Both the position numbers and the translations under genes were made by a program. DNA of 61,743 nt from Actinomycetes bacterium (GTDB taxonomy: Bacteria; Actinomycetota; Acidimicrobiia; Acidimicrobiales; RAAP-2): the NCBI GenBank assembly GCA_021809495.1, contig JAKAZI010000004.1, positions 1 through 61,743 on the forward strand, read 5' to 3'. Shown here piece by piece: positions 53,971 to 61,743 of this stretch. Within the stretch, counting starts at the first letter, position 1. Every line of letters begins with the position of its first letter. The notes below the pieces were generated by a model. It did not search any database and was not told the origin of the DNA. It was given only the letters and a program-made list of their open reading frames with translations.

Positions 53971-55340
53971 CAGTCGAACTGCACGGAGTCGGGCAGGGGA
54001 CGATGGTCGAGGATCGCGTCGTAACAGGCCGCGGTCCCGCGCGCGGTGACTTGCCAGGTGAAGCGCTCCATGACCCGCTCGCGCCCACTCGCGCCGAGTC
54101 GTTCGCGCAGCGCCTCGTCGTCGAGCAGTGAGCGGATCGCCACGAGTAACGCCTCGGGGTCGTTGGGCTCGACCAGCACGCCCGTCTCGCCGCTGACCCC
54201 GACCACCTCGGGCAGGGCACCACCGGTCGTCGCCACGACCGGCACGCCGCAGCTCATCGCCTCGATCGCCGGCAGTGAGAAGCCCTCGTAGAGGCTCGGG
54301 ACGATGGCCACTTCGGCCTGCCCGTAGAGCCGGGCCAGCTCTTCGTCGCTCACCCCCGTGATCGTGGTCACGATGTCAGCGAGTCCGAGACGCTCGAGCG
54401 CCTGGGCGACGCGCCCCCCGGGACGGGGTTGGCCGATCACGACGAGCTCGATGTCGCGCTCGACGCGCAGCTTCGCGATCGCCTCAAGCAGCGGGACGAG
54501 CCCCTTCATGGGCACGTCGCTGCTGGAGGTCACCATCAGTCGACCGCGGCGCTTGGCCACGTCAGCGTAGGGTCGAAAGACCGCGTGGTCCACGCCCACC
54601 GGGACCACGGTCAGCCGCTCGAGGGGGACGTGCATCTGGGCGTTGATGTCAATCCTGGAGTTGTGCGACACGGTCAGTACGGCGGGCAGGCGCCGCGCGA
54701 CGCGCACCTGCATGCGCAAGAAGCCGAACCAGCGCCGGGTCGTGAACCGCGCGAGTCGGGTTTCGGCGTGGTCCAAGGCGATCGTGCGGTCGACGGTGAT
54801 CGGGTGGTGCAGGGTCTCGAGCAACGGCCAGCCGTCGCGGTGCAGACCGAGGATCCCGTTGCCGAGGCACTGGTCGTCGTGGACGAGGTCAAAGTCCCCC
54901 CGACGGGCGTTGAGAATCCGCCGGATCCGGCGTGCGAAGGCGAGCGGCTCGCCGAATCCCGCGCTCAGCATCACCGCGAATTCGGCCAGGTCGGCGAAGG
55001 ACGTGAACTCCGAGCGGGCCGGGATACGAAACGGGTCGGGGTCGCGATACAGGTCCAGTCCCCGAACCGGCGTGAACCCGACCCCGTCGTCGAGCTCGGG
55101 CCACGGCGGGCCAGAAAAGACCTCGACGCTGTGGCCGAGTGCCACCAATTCGCGCGTGAGGTGGCGGGTGTAGACGCCCTGGCCGCCGCAGCGCGGGTTG
55201 CCCCGGTAGACGAGGAAGGCGATGCGATGTTTCCCCGGCTGGGGCGCGCGCGCGGGCACAGCGGGCGGCAGCGTGATCGCGCGCGAGCGCGCCCAGGACT
55301 CCCTGGTCTGAGCGACGGCCTGACGAATCGAACGGGGCAC
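53970..55340 (-). CDS. GT4 glycosyltransferase with N-terminal extension
   Basis: A 456-residue GT-B enzyme. About 30 unusual residues precede the start of the fold at IAFLVYRGNPRCGGQGVYTR (glycine-rich loop). The donor half has SSSDVPMKGLVPLLEAIAKL and SLYEGFSLPAIEAMSCG (E-x7-E). The LHHPITVD motif in the middle is distinctive. It is related to phosphatidylinositol mannosyltransferase-type GT4 enzymes. It begins the trio with the methyltransferase and toroid protein; GTG start. Confidence 0.85.
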   Translation of the reverse strand: MPRSIRQAVAQTRESWARSRAITLPPAVPARAPQPGKHRIAFLVYRGNPRCGGQGVYTRHLTRELVALGHSVEVFSGPPWPELDDGVGFTPVRGLDLYRDPDPFRIPARSEFTSFADLAEFAVMLSAGFGEPLAFARRIRRILNARRGDFDLVHDDQCLGNGILGLHRDGWPLLETLHHPITVDRTIALDHAETRLARFTTRRWFGFLRMQVRVARRLPAVLTVSHNSRIDINAQMHVPLERLTVVPVGVDHAVFRPYADVAKRRGRLMVTSSSDVPMKGLVPLLEAIAKLRVERDIELVVIGQPRPGGRVAQALERLGLADIVTTITGVSDEELARLYGQAEVAIVPSLYEGFSLPAIEAMSCGVPVVATTGGALPEVVGVSGETGVLVEPNDPEALLVAIRSLLDDEALRERLGASGRERVMERFTWQVTARGTAACYDAILDHRPLPDSVQFD

Positions 55341-55429
55341 GGGCCAACTTTCGGTCTCGACGAGGACTCATTCTCGCCCAATTCCACGACCAGCACAAAT
55401 GGCCCCAGCGCGCGCCGCGGCGCCGTGAC

Positions 55430-55435
55430 TACGCT
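55430..55435 (+). promoter_or_regulatory. Leaderless -10 (TACGCT) of acyl-CoA dehydrogenase gene
   Basis: TACGCT ends 6 nt before ATG 55442, in the divergent gap with the GT4 operon; no Shine-Dalgarno. Confidence 0.5.
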
Positions 55436-55441
55436 GCCGGT

Positions 55442-56668
55442 ATGGACCTGACCTACCCCGCCGACGCCGAGGCCTTTCGCGCCCACATCCGTGACTGGCT
55501 CGTTCAGAACCTGCCCGAGGGCTGGTTCGAACCGGGATTCGCGCTCACCGGCCAACAGCGGGCGGCCTTTAACGAGAGTTGGACCGAAAAACTGTTCGAG
55601 GGCGGGTGGATCTGCGCCGGCTGGCCCACCGAGTACGGCGGCAAGGGTCTCTCACTGCTCGAACAGGTGGTGCTCAACGAGGAGTTCGCCCGCGCCGGCG
55701 CGCCCATGCGCGCCGACTTCTTCGGCGACACCCTGGTTGGCCCCACCATCCTGCAGTGGGGCACCGAAGAACAGAAGCGCGAGTTCATCCCGGGCATCCT
55801 GCGCGGGTCGATCGGCTGGTGTCAGGGCTTTTCTGAGCCCAACTCCGGCTCGGACCTCGCGAGTCTGAAGACCAGCGCGGAACTCGACGGTGACGAGTGG
55901 GTGATCAACGGCCAGAAGGTGTGGACGACCCAGGCCCAGCACGCCGACTACGTGTTCCTGCTCGCGCGTACCGATCCGGCCGCGCCCCAACACGCGGGCA
56001 TCAGTTACCTGCTCGTGCCCATGCACCAGCCGGGCGTGGACGTTCGTCCCATCACCCAGGTCGACGGCACGGCCGAGTTCAACGAGGTCTTCTTCACCAA
56101 CGCCCGCTGCCCGCGCGGCAACGTCGTCGGCGGCGTGAACAACGGCTGGAAGGTGGCGATGACCACGCTCGGCTTCGAGCGCGGCTCGTCGTCAACGACC
56201 GGATACCGACGGTTCTTAAAGGAGTGGTCCTCCATCGCCGACGAGGCGCGTCGCCCGGCGCGAGTCGTCGACCGCCTGACCCGCGACCGCCTCGTACGCT
56301 CGTGGTCCAAGATCAAGATCATGGAGATCAACGGGTACCGCTCGCTCACCGACGCCCTGAACGGCACCCACGACGCCGCCCTGCTCGGCGCCTGCAACAA
56401 GATGTTCTGGTCCGAGACCCACCGCGAGATGATGGAGCTCGCCATCGACGTGCTGGGCATGGGGGGTCAGGTGCTCACGGGCACGCAGGCCACCGACGAG
56501 GACACCGGCGGCCTGCGGCGGGGGCGCGCGGACTACCCCGTGTCGGACCTTCAGGCGTCGTTCTTCTTCTCTCGCTCCGAGACGATCTGGGGCGGCACCG
56601 CCGAGATCCAGCGCAACATCATCGGCGAGCGCGCCCTCGGCCTACCGAAGGAACCGCGGCCTAACTGA
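55442..56668 (+). CDS. Acyl-CoA dehydrogenase
   Basis: A 408-residue FAD-dependent acyl-CoA dehydrogenase family protein. QGFSEPNSGSDLASLKTSA and KVWTTQAQHADYVFLLAR line the FAD site; the C-terminal SETIWGGTAEIQRNIIGERALGLP carries a family signature. The catalytic Glu is not at an obvious place, so the subgroup is unclear; it resembles CaiA/FadE-like enzymes. Its end overlaps the convergent MFS gene by 8 bp. Confidence 0.9.
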   Translation: MDLTYPADAEAFRAHIRDWLVQNLPEGWFEPGFALTGQQRAAFNESWTEKLFEGGWICAGWPTEYGGKGLSLLEQVVLNEEFARAGAPMRADFFGDTLVGPTILQWGTEEQKREFIPGILRGSIGWCQGFSEPNSGSDLASLKTSAELDGDEWVINGQKVWTTQAQHADYVFLLARTDPAAPQHAGISYLLVPMHQPGVDVRPITQVDGTAEFNEVFFTNARCPRGNVVGGVNNGWKVAMTTLGFERGSSSTTGYRRFLKEWSSIADEARRPARVVDRLTRDRLVRSWSKIKIMEINGYRSLTDALNGTHDAALLGACNKMFWSETHREMMELAIDVLGMGGQVLTGTQATDEDTGGLRRGRADYPVSDLQASFFFSRSETIWGGTAEIQRNIIGERALGLPKEPRPN

Positions 56669-57908
56669 GCGCTTCGGCGACGCCGCGGCGCGACTCACCG
56701 CCGCGCAGTGACACCAACAGACCCACGGCCATCGCGAGGGTCAGCACCGCGCCGACGAGCAGGCCCACGCGCGGGTCGCTCTCAGCGATGATGTAGCCGA
56801 TGAGCGGGGCCCCGATGGGGGTCACGCCCATGAAGGCGACGCCGTAGAGGCTCATGACCCGCCCGCGCATCGACTGACTCGAGTTCAACTGCAGGGTCGA
56901 GTTCGCCGTCGACATGAAGGCGATCGAGAAGGCCCCCGTCGGCACGAGCGCCAGCGCGGCGAATCGCAGCGACGGGGCGAGGGCCGTGAGAGTCATGAAC
57001 ACCCCGAAGCCGAGCGCGAGCCCGGCGAGCAGCTGGGGGGTCGGGTTCGCGCGGTGCGCGATCACGAGGCCGCCGATGACCGCGCCCAGGCCCATGGCGC
57101 CGAGCAGGAGCCCGTAGTTGGCCGCGCTGTGCTGGTGGAACGTGATGTGGGCGAAGACCGGCAGGGTCACCGTGAAGTTGAAGGCGAAGGTGCCCACGAC
57201 CGCCACGGCGAGGATCACGTTACGAAGCCGCGGCGTCTCCATGACGTAGCGCAGTCCGTTGCGCACCTGACCCTTCTCGCGTTCGACGGTCTGCATCGGC
57301 GTGAAGTCCGCTCGCTTCATCAGCGCGAGTGCGACGATGACGGCGATGAAGGACACCGCGTTGAGGTAGAAGCACGCCGCCGTGCCGACCAGGGCGATGG
57401 TCACGGCGGCGACCGACGGCCCGATGAGTCGGCCCGAGTTCATCAAGACGCTGTTGAGGCTTACCGCGTTGGCGATGAGGTCGCGCCCGACCATCTCCTG
57501 GACGAAGGATTGGCGTCCGGGAAGGTCGAAGACGTTCACCACGCCGAGCAGCGCGGCGACGGCGTAGATGGAGTCCACGGTGACGTGGTGCGTCGAGACG
57601 AGCACGCCCAGGGCGAGTGCGAGCAGCCCCGCCCCCGACTGGGTCAGGTAGAGGATGCGACGCTTTTCGTGGCGGTCGGCGACCAACCCCCCGTAGGAGC
57701 CGAACACCAGCATCGGCGCGTACTGCAGGGCGACGGCGATTCCGAGGTCGACCGACGAACCCGTGATCTGCAAGAGCAGCCAGCCCTGGGCCACCGACTG
57801 CATCCACGTCCCCGACGTCGAGATCAACTGACCGATGAAGTACAGGCGGAAGTTACGGACTCGCAGCGCGGCGAAGGTCCGCGACGAGAGGGCCGCGACG
57901 GCGCTCAC
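56661..57908 (-). CDS. MFS transporter (MFS_3/enterobactin-exporter-like)
   Basis: A 415-residue protein with 12 predicted membrane helices. The first helix region SRTFAALRVRNFRLYFIGQLISTSGTW is typical of the MFS_3 efflux family, with GGLVADRHEKRR as the MFS A-motif loop. It overlaps the MarR gene stop, so the regulator and pump are coexpressed from the operator at 58330-58346. Substrate unknown; drug or metabolite export is likely. Confidence 0.9.
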   Translation of the reverse strand: MSAVAALSSRTFAALRVRNFRLYFIGQLISTSGTWMQSVAQGWLLLQITGSSVDLGIAVALQYAPMLVFGSYGGLVADRHEKRRILYLTQSGAGLLALALGVLVSTHHVTVDSIYAVAALLGVVNVFDLPGRQSFVQEMVGRDLIANAVSLNSVLMNSGRLIGPSVAAVTIALVGTAACFYLNAVSFIAVIVALALMKRADFTPMQTVEREKGQVRNGLRYVMETPRLRNVILAVAVVGTFAFNFTVTLPVFAHITFHQHSAANYGLLLGAMGLGAVIGGLVIAHRANPTPQLLAGLALGFGVFMTLTALAPSLRFAALALVPTGAFSIAFMSTANSTLQLNSSQSMRGRVMSLYGVAFMGVTPIGAPLIGYIIAESDPRVGLLVGAVLTLAMAVGLLVSLRGGESRRGVAEALS

Positions 57909-58330
57909 GACTGTTCCAGGATCGTCTCGAGCAGTGCGGCCAGCTCACCCGCGCGACGGCGGTCGGCTTCGGGGAGGGCCGCGAGCGCTCGTTCGAGGAA
58001 CTCGTCCTTGCGGCGTCGGATCGCGGCCAACTCGCGCCGGCCCGACGCGGTGATCGTGACGCGCGTGCAGCGCCGGTCGACGTCGTCTACCACCCGCTCG
58101 ATCAGGCCGGCCCGCTCCATGTCGCGTATGAGACGCGTCACCGACGGGGGCGAAATCTGCTCGGCCGCCGCGAGGTCACCGAGCGAGGGACGCTGAAGTC
58201 GGTGCACCACCGCGAGCATCGACGCCTGGGCCGGCGAGACACCACCGAGCGCGGACTGACGCAGTCGCCGACTCAGCCTCGTGATCGCGTACCGGAGTCG
58301 CGTCGCTGTTTCGTTGGTCACCGTATCCAT
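57905..58330 (-). CDS. MarR-family transcriptional regulator
   Basis: A 141-residue winged-helix protein with PSLGDLAAAEQISPPSVTRLI as the recognition-helix region and the basic wing DVDRRCTRVTITASGRREL. It is the first gene of a two-gene operon with the MFS pump. A 17-bp palindrome overlaps its start codon, so it is likely an autorepressor released by a ligand exported by the pump. Confidence 0.92.
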   Translation of the reverse strand: MDTVTNETATRLRYAITRLSRRLRQSALGGVSPAQASMLAVVHRLQRPSLGDLAAAEQISPPSVTRLIRDMERAGLIERVVDDVDRRCTRVTITASGRRELAAIRRRKDEFLERALAALPEADRRRAGELAALLETILEQS

Positions 58331-58346
58331 TAGTTTACGTAACTAA
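58330..58346 (-). promoter_or_regulatory. MarR operator palindrome
   Basis: The sequence TTAGTT-TACGT-AACTAA is a perfect 6-5-6 inverted repeat that overlaps the start codon of the marR gene and lies directly after its -10. Size and symmetry fit MarR-type sites. Confidence 0.7.
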
Positions 58347-58352
58347 ATAATA
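58347..58352 (-). promoter_or_regulatory. -10 element (TATTAT) of marR-MFS operon
   Basis: TATTAT lies immediately upstream of the operator; CTGACA at 58372-58377 is a possible -35, but the spacing of 19 nt is long. The start site would fall inside the operator. Confidence 0.55.
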
Positions 58353-58387
58353 CCGTACCGCGCGTCACGCGTGTCAGCGGCTATTGG

Positions 58388-58645
58388 TCAATCGGGCTGA
58401 AGTGGCCCGTGCTCGCTCTCGTACTGGCGAATCGTCTCGACGTGGCGCTCGATGTCGTCCTCGGCGTTCGCCGGTGCGCGGCCGACCTTGGTCAGATACA
58501 CCGCCAGACCCATTTCACGAAGCACGCCGTCGGCCGCCCGTCGGGCCTGTACTTCGTCGACCTTCGCCTGGCCCTTTTGCGCGACGTCCTTGGCCACCGA
58601 CGCGGCCGCCGCCGCCTGTTCCTTGACCTTGTCCATCAAACCCAT
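58388..58645 (-). CDS. Small Ala-rich cytoplasmic protein of unknown family
   Basis: An 85-residue protein starting MGLMDKVKEQAAAA, with an amphipathic helical first half rich in Ala/Lys/Gln and a second half AADGVLREMGLAVYLTK then an acidic end. It resembles small actinobacterial stress or membrane-peripheral proteins, but I cannot name a family. ATG 58645 was chosen over two alternatives nearby; a G-rich tract lies just upstream. Confidence 0.65.
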   Translation of the reverse strand: MGLMDKVKEQAAAAASVAKDVAQKGQAKVDEVQARRAADGVLREMGLAVYLTKVGRAPANAEDDIERHVETIRQYESEHGPLQPD

Positions 58646-58700
58646 GCCCACCCCCGCTCTCAAGGCTGAGCGTACTCCCGCGCCGGCGCGCCGACCAGAG

Positions 58701-59033
58701 CTAGATGGCGCGATAGCGCGGCACGTAGCCGCCGGTCCCCAGCGACATCGAGTCCTCCGGGTCGATAACCTCGTCGACCCCGCCGATTACCTGGGTCACC
58801 CAGTCCAGGCGATCGGTCAGGATCCGCGTCACCCCGCCCTGGAGCGTGTCCGACGAGATGGCGCAACTCGAGCAGGCGCCCTGGAGCTGGACCTCGACGA
58901 CGCCGGACTCGACGTCGGCTCGCACCAGCACCAGGTCACCACCGTCGGCCTGAACGGCGGGGCGCATGAGGTCGATGAGCACGTTGAGCGCCTTCAGACG
59001 GCTTTGGCGGACCTGGTCGGTGAGTTCTTCCAC
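58701..59033 (-). CDS. NifU C-terminal-domain Fe-S scaffold/carrier
   Basis: A 110-residue single-domain NifU-like protein. Core LMRPAVQADGGDLVLVRAD and the CxxC pair in GACSSCAISSDTLQGG, the usual Fe-S cluster ligands. Such proteins carry clusters to apo-targets. The GTG start (VEELTDQVRQ) follows CAGACT by 6 nt, a possible variant leaderless -10. Confidence 0.9.
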   Translation of the reverse strand: MEELTDQVRQSRLKALNVLIDLMRPAVQADGGDLVLVRADVESGVVEVQLQGACSSCAISSDTLQGGVTRILTDRLDWVTQVIGGVDEVIDPEDSMSLGTGGYVPRYRAI

Positions 59034-59206
59034 TCAACCAGTCTGCCGGACGGCGCGCCCGGCGTGACCTAACCCGGTCGCTCCGAGCGCGATGAAGGCG
59101 ACGAGGGCCCCGCGCGCGAAGGCGACCGCTCGCACTGGCCATCGAACGCGACGGCGCTCGGCACGAAATCACTGGTGACGGGGTGAAGCACCCGCGCGGT
59201 ACTCGA
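59034..59206. other. 173-nt intergenic region
   Basis: The region between the NifU-like and CMD genes holds no gene I can support. On the minus strand a 30-odd-codon frame encodes a short hydrophobic string ending at the nifU GTG, but it lacks a convincing start. Confidence 0.5.
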
Positions 59207-59560
59207 CTACTCGGCCCGTCGGGCCTCGACCGCCTCGTCAAAGGAGCGCAGCGCGCGCGGTCCCCACACCGTTCCGGGGCCGCCGTTCATCATGATCGAG
59301 ACCCCGACGGCCTCGGCGACCTGCTGGCGGGTCACGCCAGCGCGCGCCGCGCCGCGCGTGTGCGAGACGACGCACCCGTCACACTGACGCGTAATCGCCA
59401 CGACCAGGGCCAACAGCTCTTTCATCCCCGTCGAGAGTTCACCATCGGCCATCGCCGCGTGCGACATCGCCGAGTACCCCTTTAACACCTCGGGGATCAT
59501 CGCGCGCAGGTCGAGGGCGGGCTGGCGCAACTCGGCGCGTACCTCGTCGTTGTGTTCCAT
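59207..59560 (-). CDS. Carboxymuconolactone decarboxylase/AhpD-like protein
   Basis: A 117-residue CMD-family protein with the redox motif CDGCVVSH (CxxC-x3-H), as in AhpD-type peroxidase partners. Starts at ATG 59560, preceded at 6 nt by a perfect GGAGGTG Shine-Dalgarno; the longer frame upstream is not conserved. Probably handles peroxides or acts as a CoA-lactone decarboxylase; the Cys motif favours the former. Confidence 0.87.
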   Translation of the reverse strand: MEHNDEVRAELRQPALDLRAMIPEVLKGYSAMSHAAMADGELSTGMKELLALVVAITRQCDGCVVSHTRGAARAGVTRQQVAEAVGVSIMMNGGPGTVWGPRALRSFDEAVEARRAE

Positions 59561-59593
59561 GTACACCTCCGTGTCGAGCGTAGCGAGTCTCCC

Positions 59594-59599
59594 TACACT
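59594..59599 (+). promoter_or_regulatory. Leaderless -10 (TACACT) of carbonic anhydrase gene
   Basis: TACACT ends exactly 6 nt before GTG 59606, without Shine-Dalgarno. Confidence 0.55.
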
Positions 59600-59605
59600 G
59601 TCCGC

Positions 59606-60103
59606 GTGATCATCAACGAGCTCCTCGCGAACAACCACGCCTACGTCGCCCGCCACGGCCACCAGGTGCTACCCACCGAACCGCAGCGACACCTCGCCGT
59701 GTTGACCTGCATGGATTCGCGTCTCGACCTCTTCGGGGCCCTCGGACTCGAACTCGGTGAGGCCCACCTGATCCGCAACGCCGGTGGACTGGCGACCGAC
59801 GACGCCGTCCGCTCGCTCGTTCTGAGCCAACGCCTGCTCGGCACGCGCGCGATCATGGTCATCCACCACACCCGGTGCGGACTCGAGTCCTTTGTGGAGG
59901 AGGAGCTCGCCGACGCGATCAGCGCCGACATCGGGTTTCGCCCGCCGTTCCGCCTGGGCGCCTACCGCGACGTCGACGCCGACGTCCGTGAGACGGTGGC
60001 CGCCCTGCGTTCGAGCCCCTTCGTGGACGGCACCGACGTTCGCGGGTTCGTCTTCGACGTCGACGACGGATCCCTGCGCGAGGTCACCCCAGCGTCTTCT
60101 TGA
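59606..60103 (+). CDS. Beta-carbonic anhydrase
   Basis: A 165-residue beta-class enzyme interconverting CO2 and bicarbonate. Zinc ligands and the Asp-Arg dyad are in TCMDSRLD, the His and second Cys in VIHHTRCGLE. Short type-B-like form. GTG 59606 is fixed by the leaderless -10; an upstream frame would start inside the CMD gene promoter. Its 3' end overlaps the GNAT gene by 20 bp. Confidence 0.9.
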   Translation: MIINELLANNHAYVARHGHQVLPTEPQRHLAVLTCMDSRLDLFGALGLELGEAHLIRNAGGLATDDAVRSLVLSQRLLGTRAIMVIHHTRCGLESFVEEELADAISADIGFRPPFRLGAYRDVDADVRETVAALRSSPFVDGTDVRGFVFDVDDGSLREVTPASS

Positions 60104-60533
60104 AGCCCTGGCTCATCTGTTCAAAGCCCAGCGCACGGTAGAACCGGTGGGCGTCGAGGCGCGGATTGCGACTGGTGAGCTGGATCCGGTAACACCCCGC
60201 TGCGCGCGCGAGGTCCTCGGCCGCGCGAAGCATCGTCGCGCCAACGCCCCCGCCTCGCCGATCGGCGCGCACGTAGACGCTCTCGAGTTCACAGCACCAG
60301 CCACCGGCGTGTTGGAAGTGGGGAAACACCATCACCTGACAGACCCCGACCACCGCGGATCCGTCGAGCGCGACTAGGACGTCGCCCCCACGTTCGCGCG
60401 TGGCGAGCACCGCGCGCCAGTACGCGTCGAGGTCGTCGGGCCGTTCACCACCCGGCGCCAAGGTTCCGTCGACGATGAGCGCCACCGCGTCAGGGACCTC
60501 GGCGCGTTCGATTCCCCGTACGACGACGCTCAC
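60084..60533 (-). CDS. GNAT-family N-acetyltransferase
   Basis: A 149-residue GNAT domain. Acetyl-CoA motif A is ADRRGGGVGATML (in YVRADRRGGGVGATMLRAAEDLA), followed by GFEQMSQGF. It overlaps the amidase stop (GTGA) and so is its cotranscribed partner. Substrate unknown. Confidence 0.85.
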   Translation of the reverse strand: MSVVVRGIERAEVPDAVALIVDGTLAPGGERPDDLDAYWRAVLATRERGGDVLVALDGSAVVGVCQVMVFPHFQHAGGWCCELESVYVRADRRGGGVGATMLRAAEDLARAAGCYRIQLTSRNPRLDAHRFYRALGFEQMSQGFKKTLG

Positions 60534-61743
60534 GGACGCGGGTCGATCGGTGTCAAGACCCCGATCGCGCGCTCGACGGCTTCCGCGGCGTCCAGACAGA
60601 GGTCGTCACGGTACATGGTGCCGATGATCTGGGCCCCGGTCGGCAATCCGTCGGCGACACCGGTGGGCACGCACACCGCCGGTAGACCCATCAGATTCGC
60701 GGGCAACACGAATCGGAACAGTTCCGAGACGGCCATGGCCGAATCGTGGTCGACGATGTCAAAGCCGTGCTCGAACGGCGGCTGGGTCCAGGTCGGTCCG
60801 ACGATCAAGGGGTAGGACTCCATGAATTCGCGCCAGGCGCGCTCGACGGCGAAACGGGCCTGGTGCATCGCGTACAGGGTCTCGTCGGTCGCCGGAAACT
60901 CCACCGTCGTGAGTTCGAGGAATCGACGGCCGCCGTCGCCGAGCAGCGGCACGATCAGCGGTGCGGCGACCTTGAGGCTGGTCATCATGAGTTCCGTCCA
61001 GCACAGGTAGGCCTCGAAGAGCTTCGGCGGCTCGACCTCGTCGACCTCGTAGCCCGCGGCTTCGAGGGCGTGCCCGGCGGCGCGAACCCCGGCGGCCACG
61101 TTCGGGTGCGTCGCTCCCCCCGTGGGTTCGGGAACGAGGGCGACCCGGCGCGCGACCGGACGACCGCCGAGGGGAACGTCGACCGACTGGGGGTCTCGCG
61201 AATGCGAGCCCATCACGACCGACAGCCCGAGGCGAACGTCCGCGACGTGGCGCGCGAGCACGCCCTCGGCGAGCATGAGCTGGGCGTTGATCGGCCGTTC
61301 GATGGGGTCGGTGACGTTGGCCATCGGCACGCGCCCGCGCGACGGCTTGATCGACGTGATCCCACAGGCGTAGGCCGGGTTGCGCAGCGACCCGCCGATG
61401 TCGTTGCCGAGCCCGATGGGGCTCATCCCCGCCGCGATCGACGCGGCTTCGCCGCCCGACGAGCCGCCCGTCGTGCGACCTCGACGCCACGGATTGTGCG
61501 CGGCCCCGTAGAGCGACGATTCGGTGTTGATGCGCAGGCCCAGGTCGGGCATGTTGGTGCGCGCGAGCATGACCCCACCGGCACCGCGCATCCGTTCGAC
61601 GGTCGGGGCGTCACTCGGCGCGATCCGCTCGGCGAACGCGGCGGTCCCCTCGGTGGTCGGATAGCCCGTGACGTCGATGTTGGTCTTGACGGTGAAGGGC
61701 ACGCCGTGCAGGGGACCGAGCGGGCGACCCGCGGCGAGTTGTT
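60530..61743 (-). CDS. Amidase signature enzyme, 5' end outside window
   Basis: At least 404 residues are visible; the reading frame runs to the edge with the typical amidase approach GPLHGVPFTVKTN. The Lys-Ser-Ser triad is visible: Lys in VKTN, then GGSSGG (with the cis-Ser and nucleophile Ser in GNDIGGSLRNPA). It is related to GatA and to fatty-acid amide hydrolases but lacks gatB/gatC neighbours. The true start is upstream of the window. Confidence 0.92.
   Translation of the reverse strand, partial: QLAAGRPLGPLHGVPFTVKTNIDVTGYPTTEGTAAFAERIAPSDAPTVERMRGAGGVMLARTNMPDLGLRINTESSLYGAAHNPWRRGRTTGGSSGGEAASIAAGMSPIGLGNDIGGSLRNPAYACGITSIKPSRGRVPMANVTDPIERPINAQLMLAEGVLARHVADVRLGLSVVMGSHSRDPQSVDVPLGGRPVARRVALVPEPTGGATHPNVAAGVRAAGHALEAAGYEVDEVEPPKLFEAYLCWTELMMTSLKVAAPLIVPLLGDGGRRFLELTTVEFPATDETLYAMHQARFAVERAWREFMESYPLIVGPTWTQPPFEHGFDIVDHDSAMAVSELFRFVLPANLMGLPAVCVPTGVADGLPTGAQIIGTMYRDDLCLDAAEAVERAIGVLTPIDPRP

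Noticed and set aside
59034-59206. Short hydrophobic minus-strand frame (VRAVAFARGALVAFIALG) ending at the nifU GTG
   Set aside because: Only about 33 codons, no RBS and no -10 at the required spacing; nothing to distinguish it from chance.

Overview
This window is a gene-dense, high-G+C stretch of actinobacterial chromosome, most consistent with the class Acidimicrobiia (lineage is an inference from gene content and order). Supporting signs are the order mfd - PPIase - mazG - eno - ftsB/divIC - DUF501 - ppx, an F420 locus (cofD-cofE) beside a mannose-1-phosphate guanylyltransferase, the tiny actinobacterial ribosomal proteins bS22 and bL37, many GTG/TTG starts, start/stop overlaps (GTGA, ATGA) inside operons, and Thr-rich tails on secreted proteins. 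I found no phage, transposon, CRISPR array or plasmid gene, and no gene-free gap longer than 300 bases. It reads as core chromosome with a few lineage-specific modules.

Layout. 1-2.9 kb: a CPBP membrane protease and ftsH. 2.9-12.4 kb (minus): a seven-gene cell-surface glycan operon (serine hydrolase, three GT4-type glycosyltransferases, a sugar-nucleotide reductase, a very large GT2/membrane protein, a DUF5719-like exported protein). 12.4-18.2 kb: cofD-cofE, sugar-nucleotide transferase, Thr-rich membrane protein, an odd short tRNA with a UAA anticodon, an NlpC/P60 hydrolase and a polyprenol-phosphate glycosyltransferase. 18.2-31.3 kb (minus): rimJ-like, a DUF501-Ppx fusion, ftsB, eno, mazG, PPIase, mfd, pth, rplY, prs and a shortened glmU. 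31.3-38.5 kb (plus): thioredoxin under a CsoR/CstR-like operator, a hydrolase, tRNA-Gln (minus), a two-component system, then a redox module (Thr-rich anchored protein, ApbE, ferric-reductase-like membrane protein, NuoF-like protein, 3-Cys ferredoxin). 38.5-45 kb: bS22, then minus-strand metG-tatD-PASTA/RlpA protein-rsmA-ispE, rsmI, bL37. 45-55.3 kb: GDPD, DUF3817, ctaG, a PfkB kinase, pepN-GDT1-methyltransferase, and a GT4/methyltransferase/toroid-enzyme trio. 55.4-61.7 kb: acyl-CoA dehydrogenase, MarR-MFS with a clear operator, NifU-like, CMD/AhpD-like, carbonic anhydrase, GNAT, and an amidase cut by the window edge.

Regulation. A striking number of first-in-operon genes carry a TAnnnT (-10) hexamer 6-8 nt before the start codon and no Shine-Dalgarno sequence, the signature of leaderless transcription. 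A minority (trx, eno, rplY, rsmI, the CMD gene, the ferredoxin) have good Shine-Dalgarno sequences. Convergent genes often overlap at their 3' ends, leaving no room for intrinsic terminators.

The best candidates for under-described biology are the ApbE/ferric-reductase/NuoF-like/ferredoxin module with no obvious flavinylation substrate, the GT4/methyltransferase/toroid trio, the PASTA-RlpA protein at the locus where other actinobacteria keep rpfB, the metal- or persulfide-type operator on thioredoxin, and the type-I tRNA with a leucine UAA anticodon. All functional statements are from reading translated sequence; no database search was possible.
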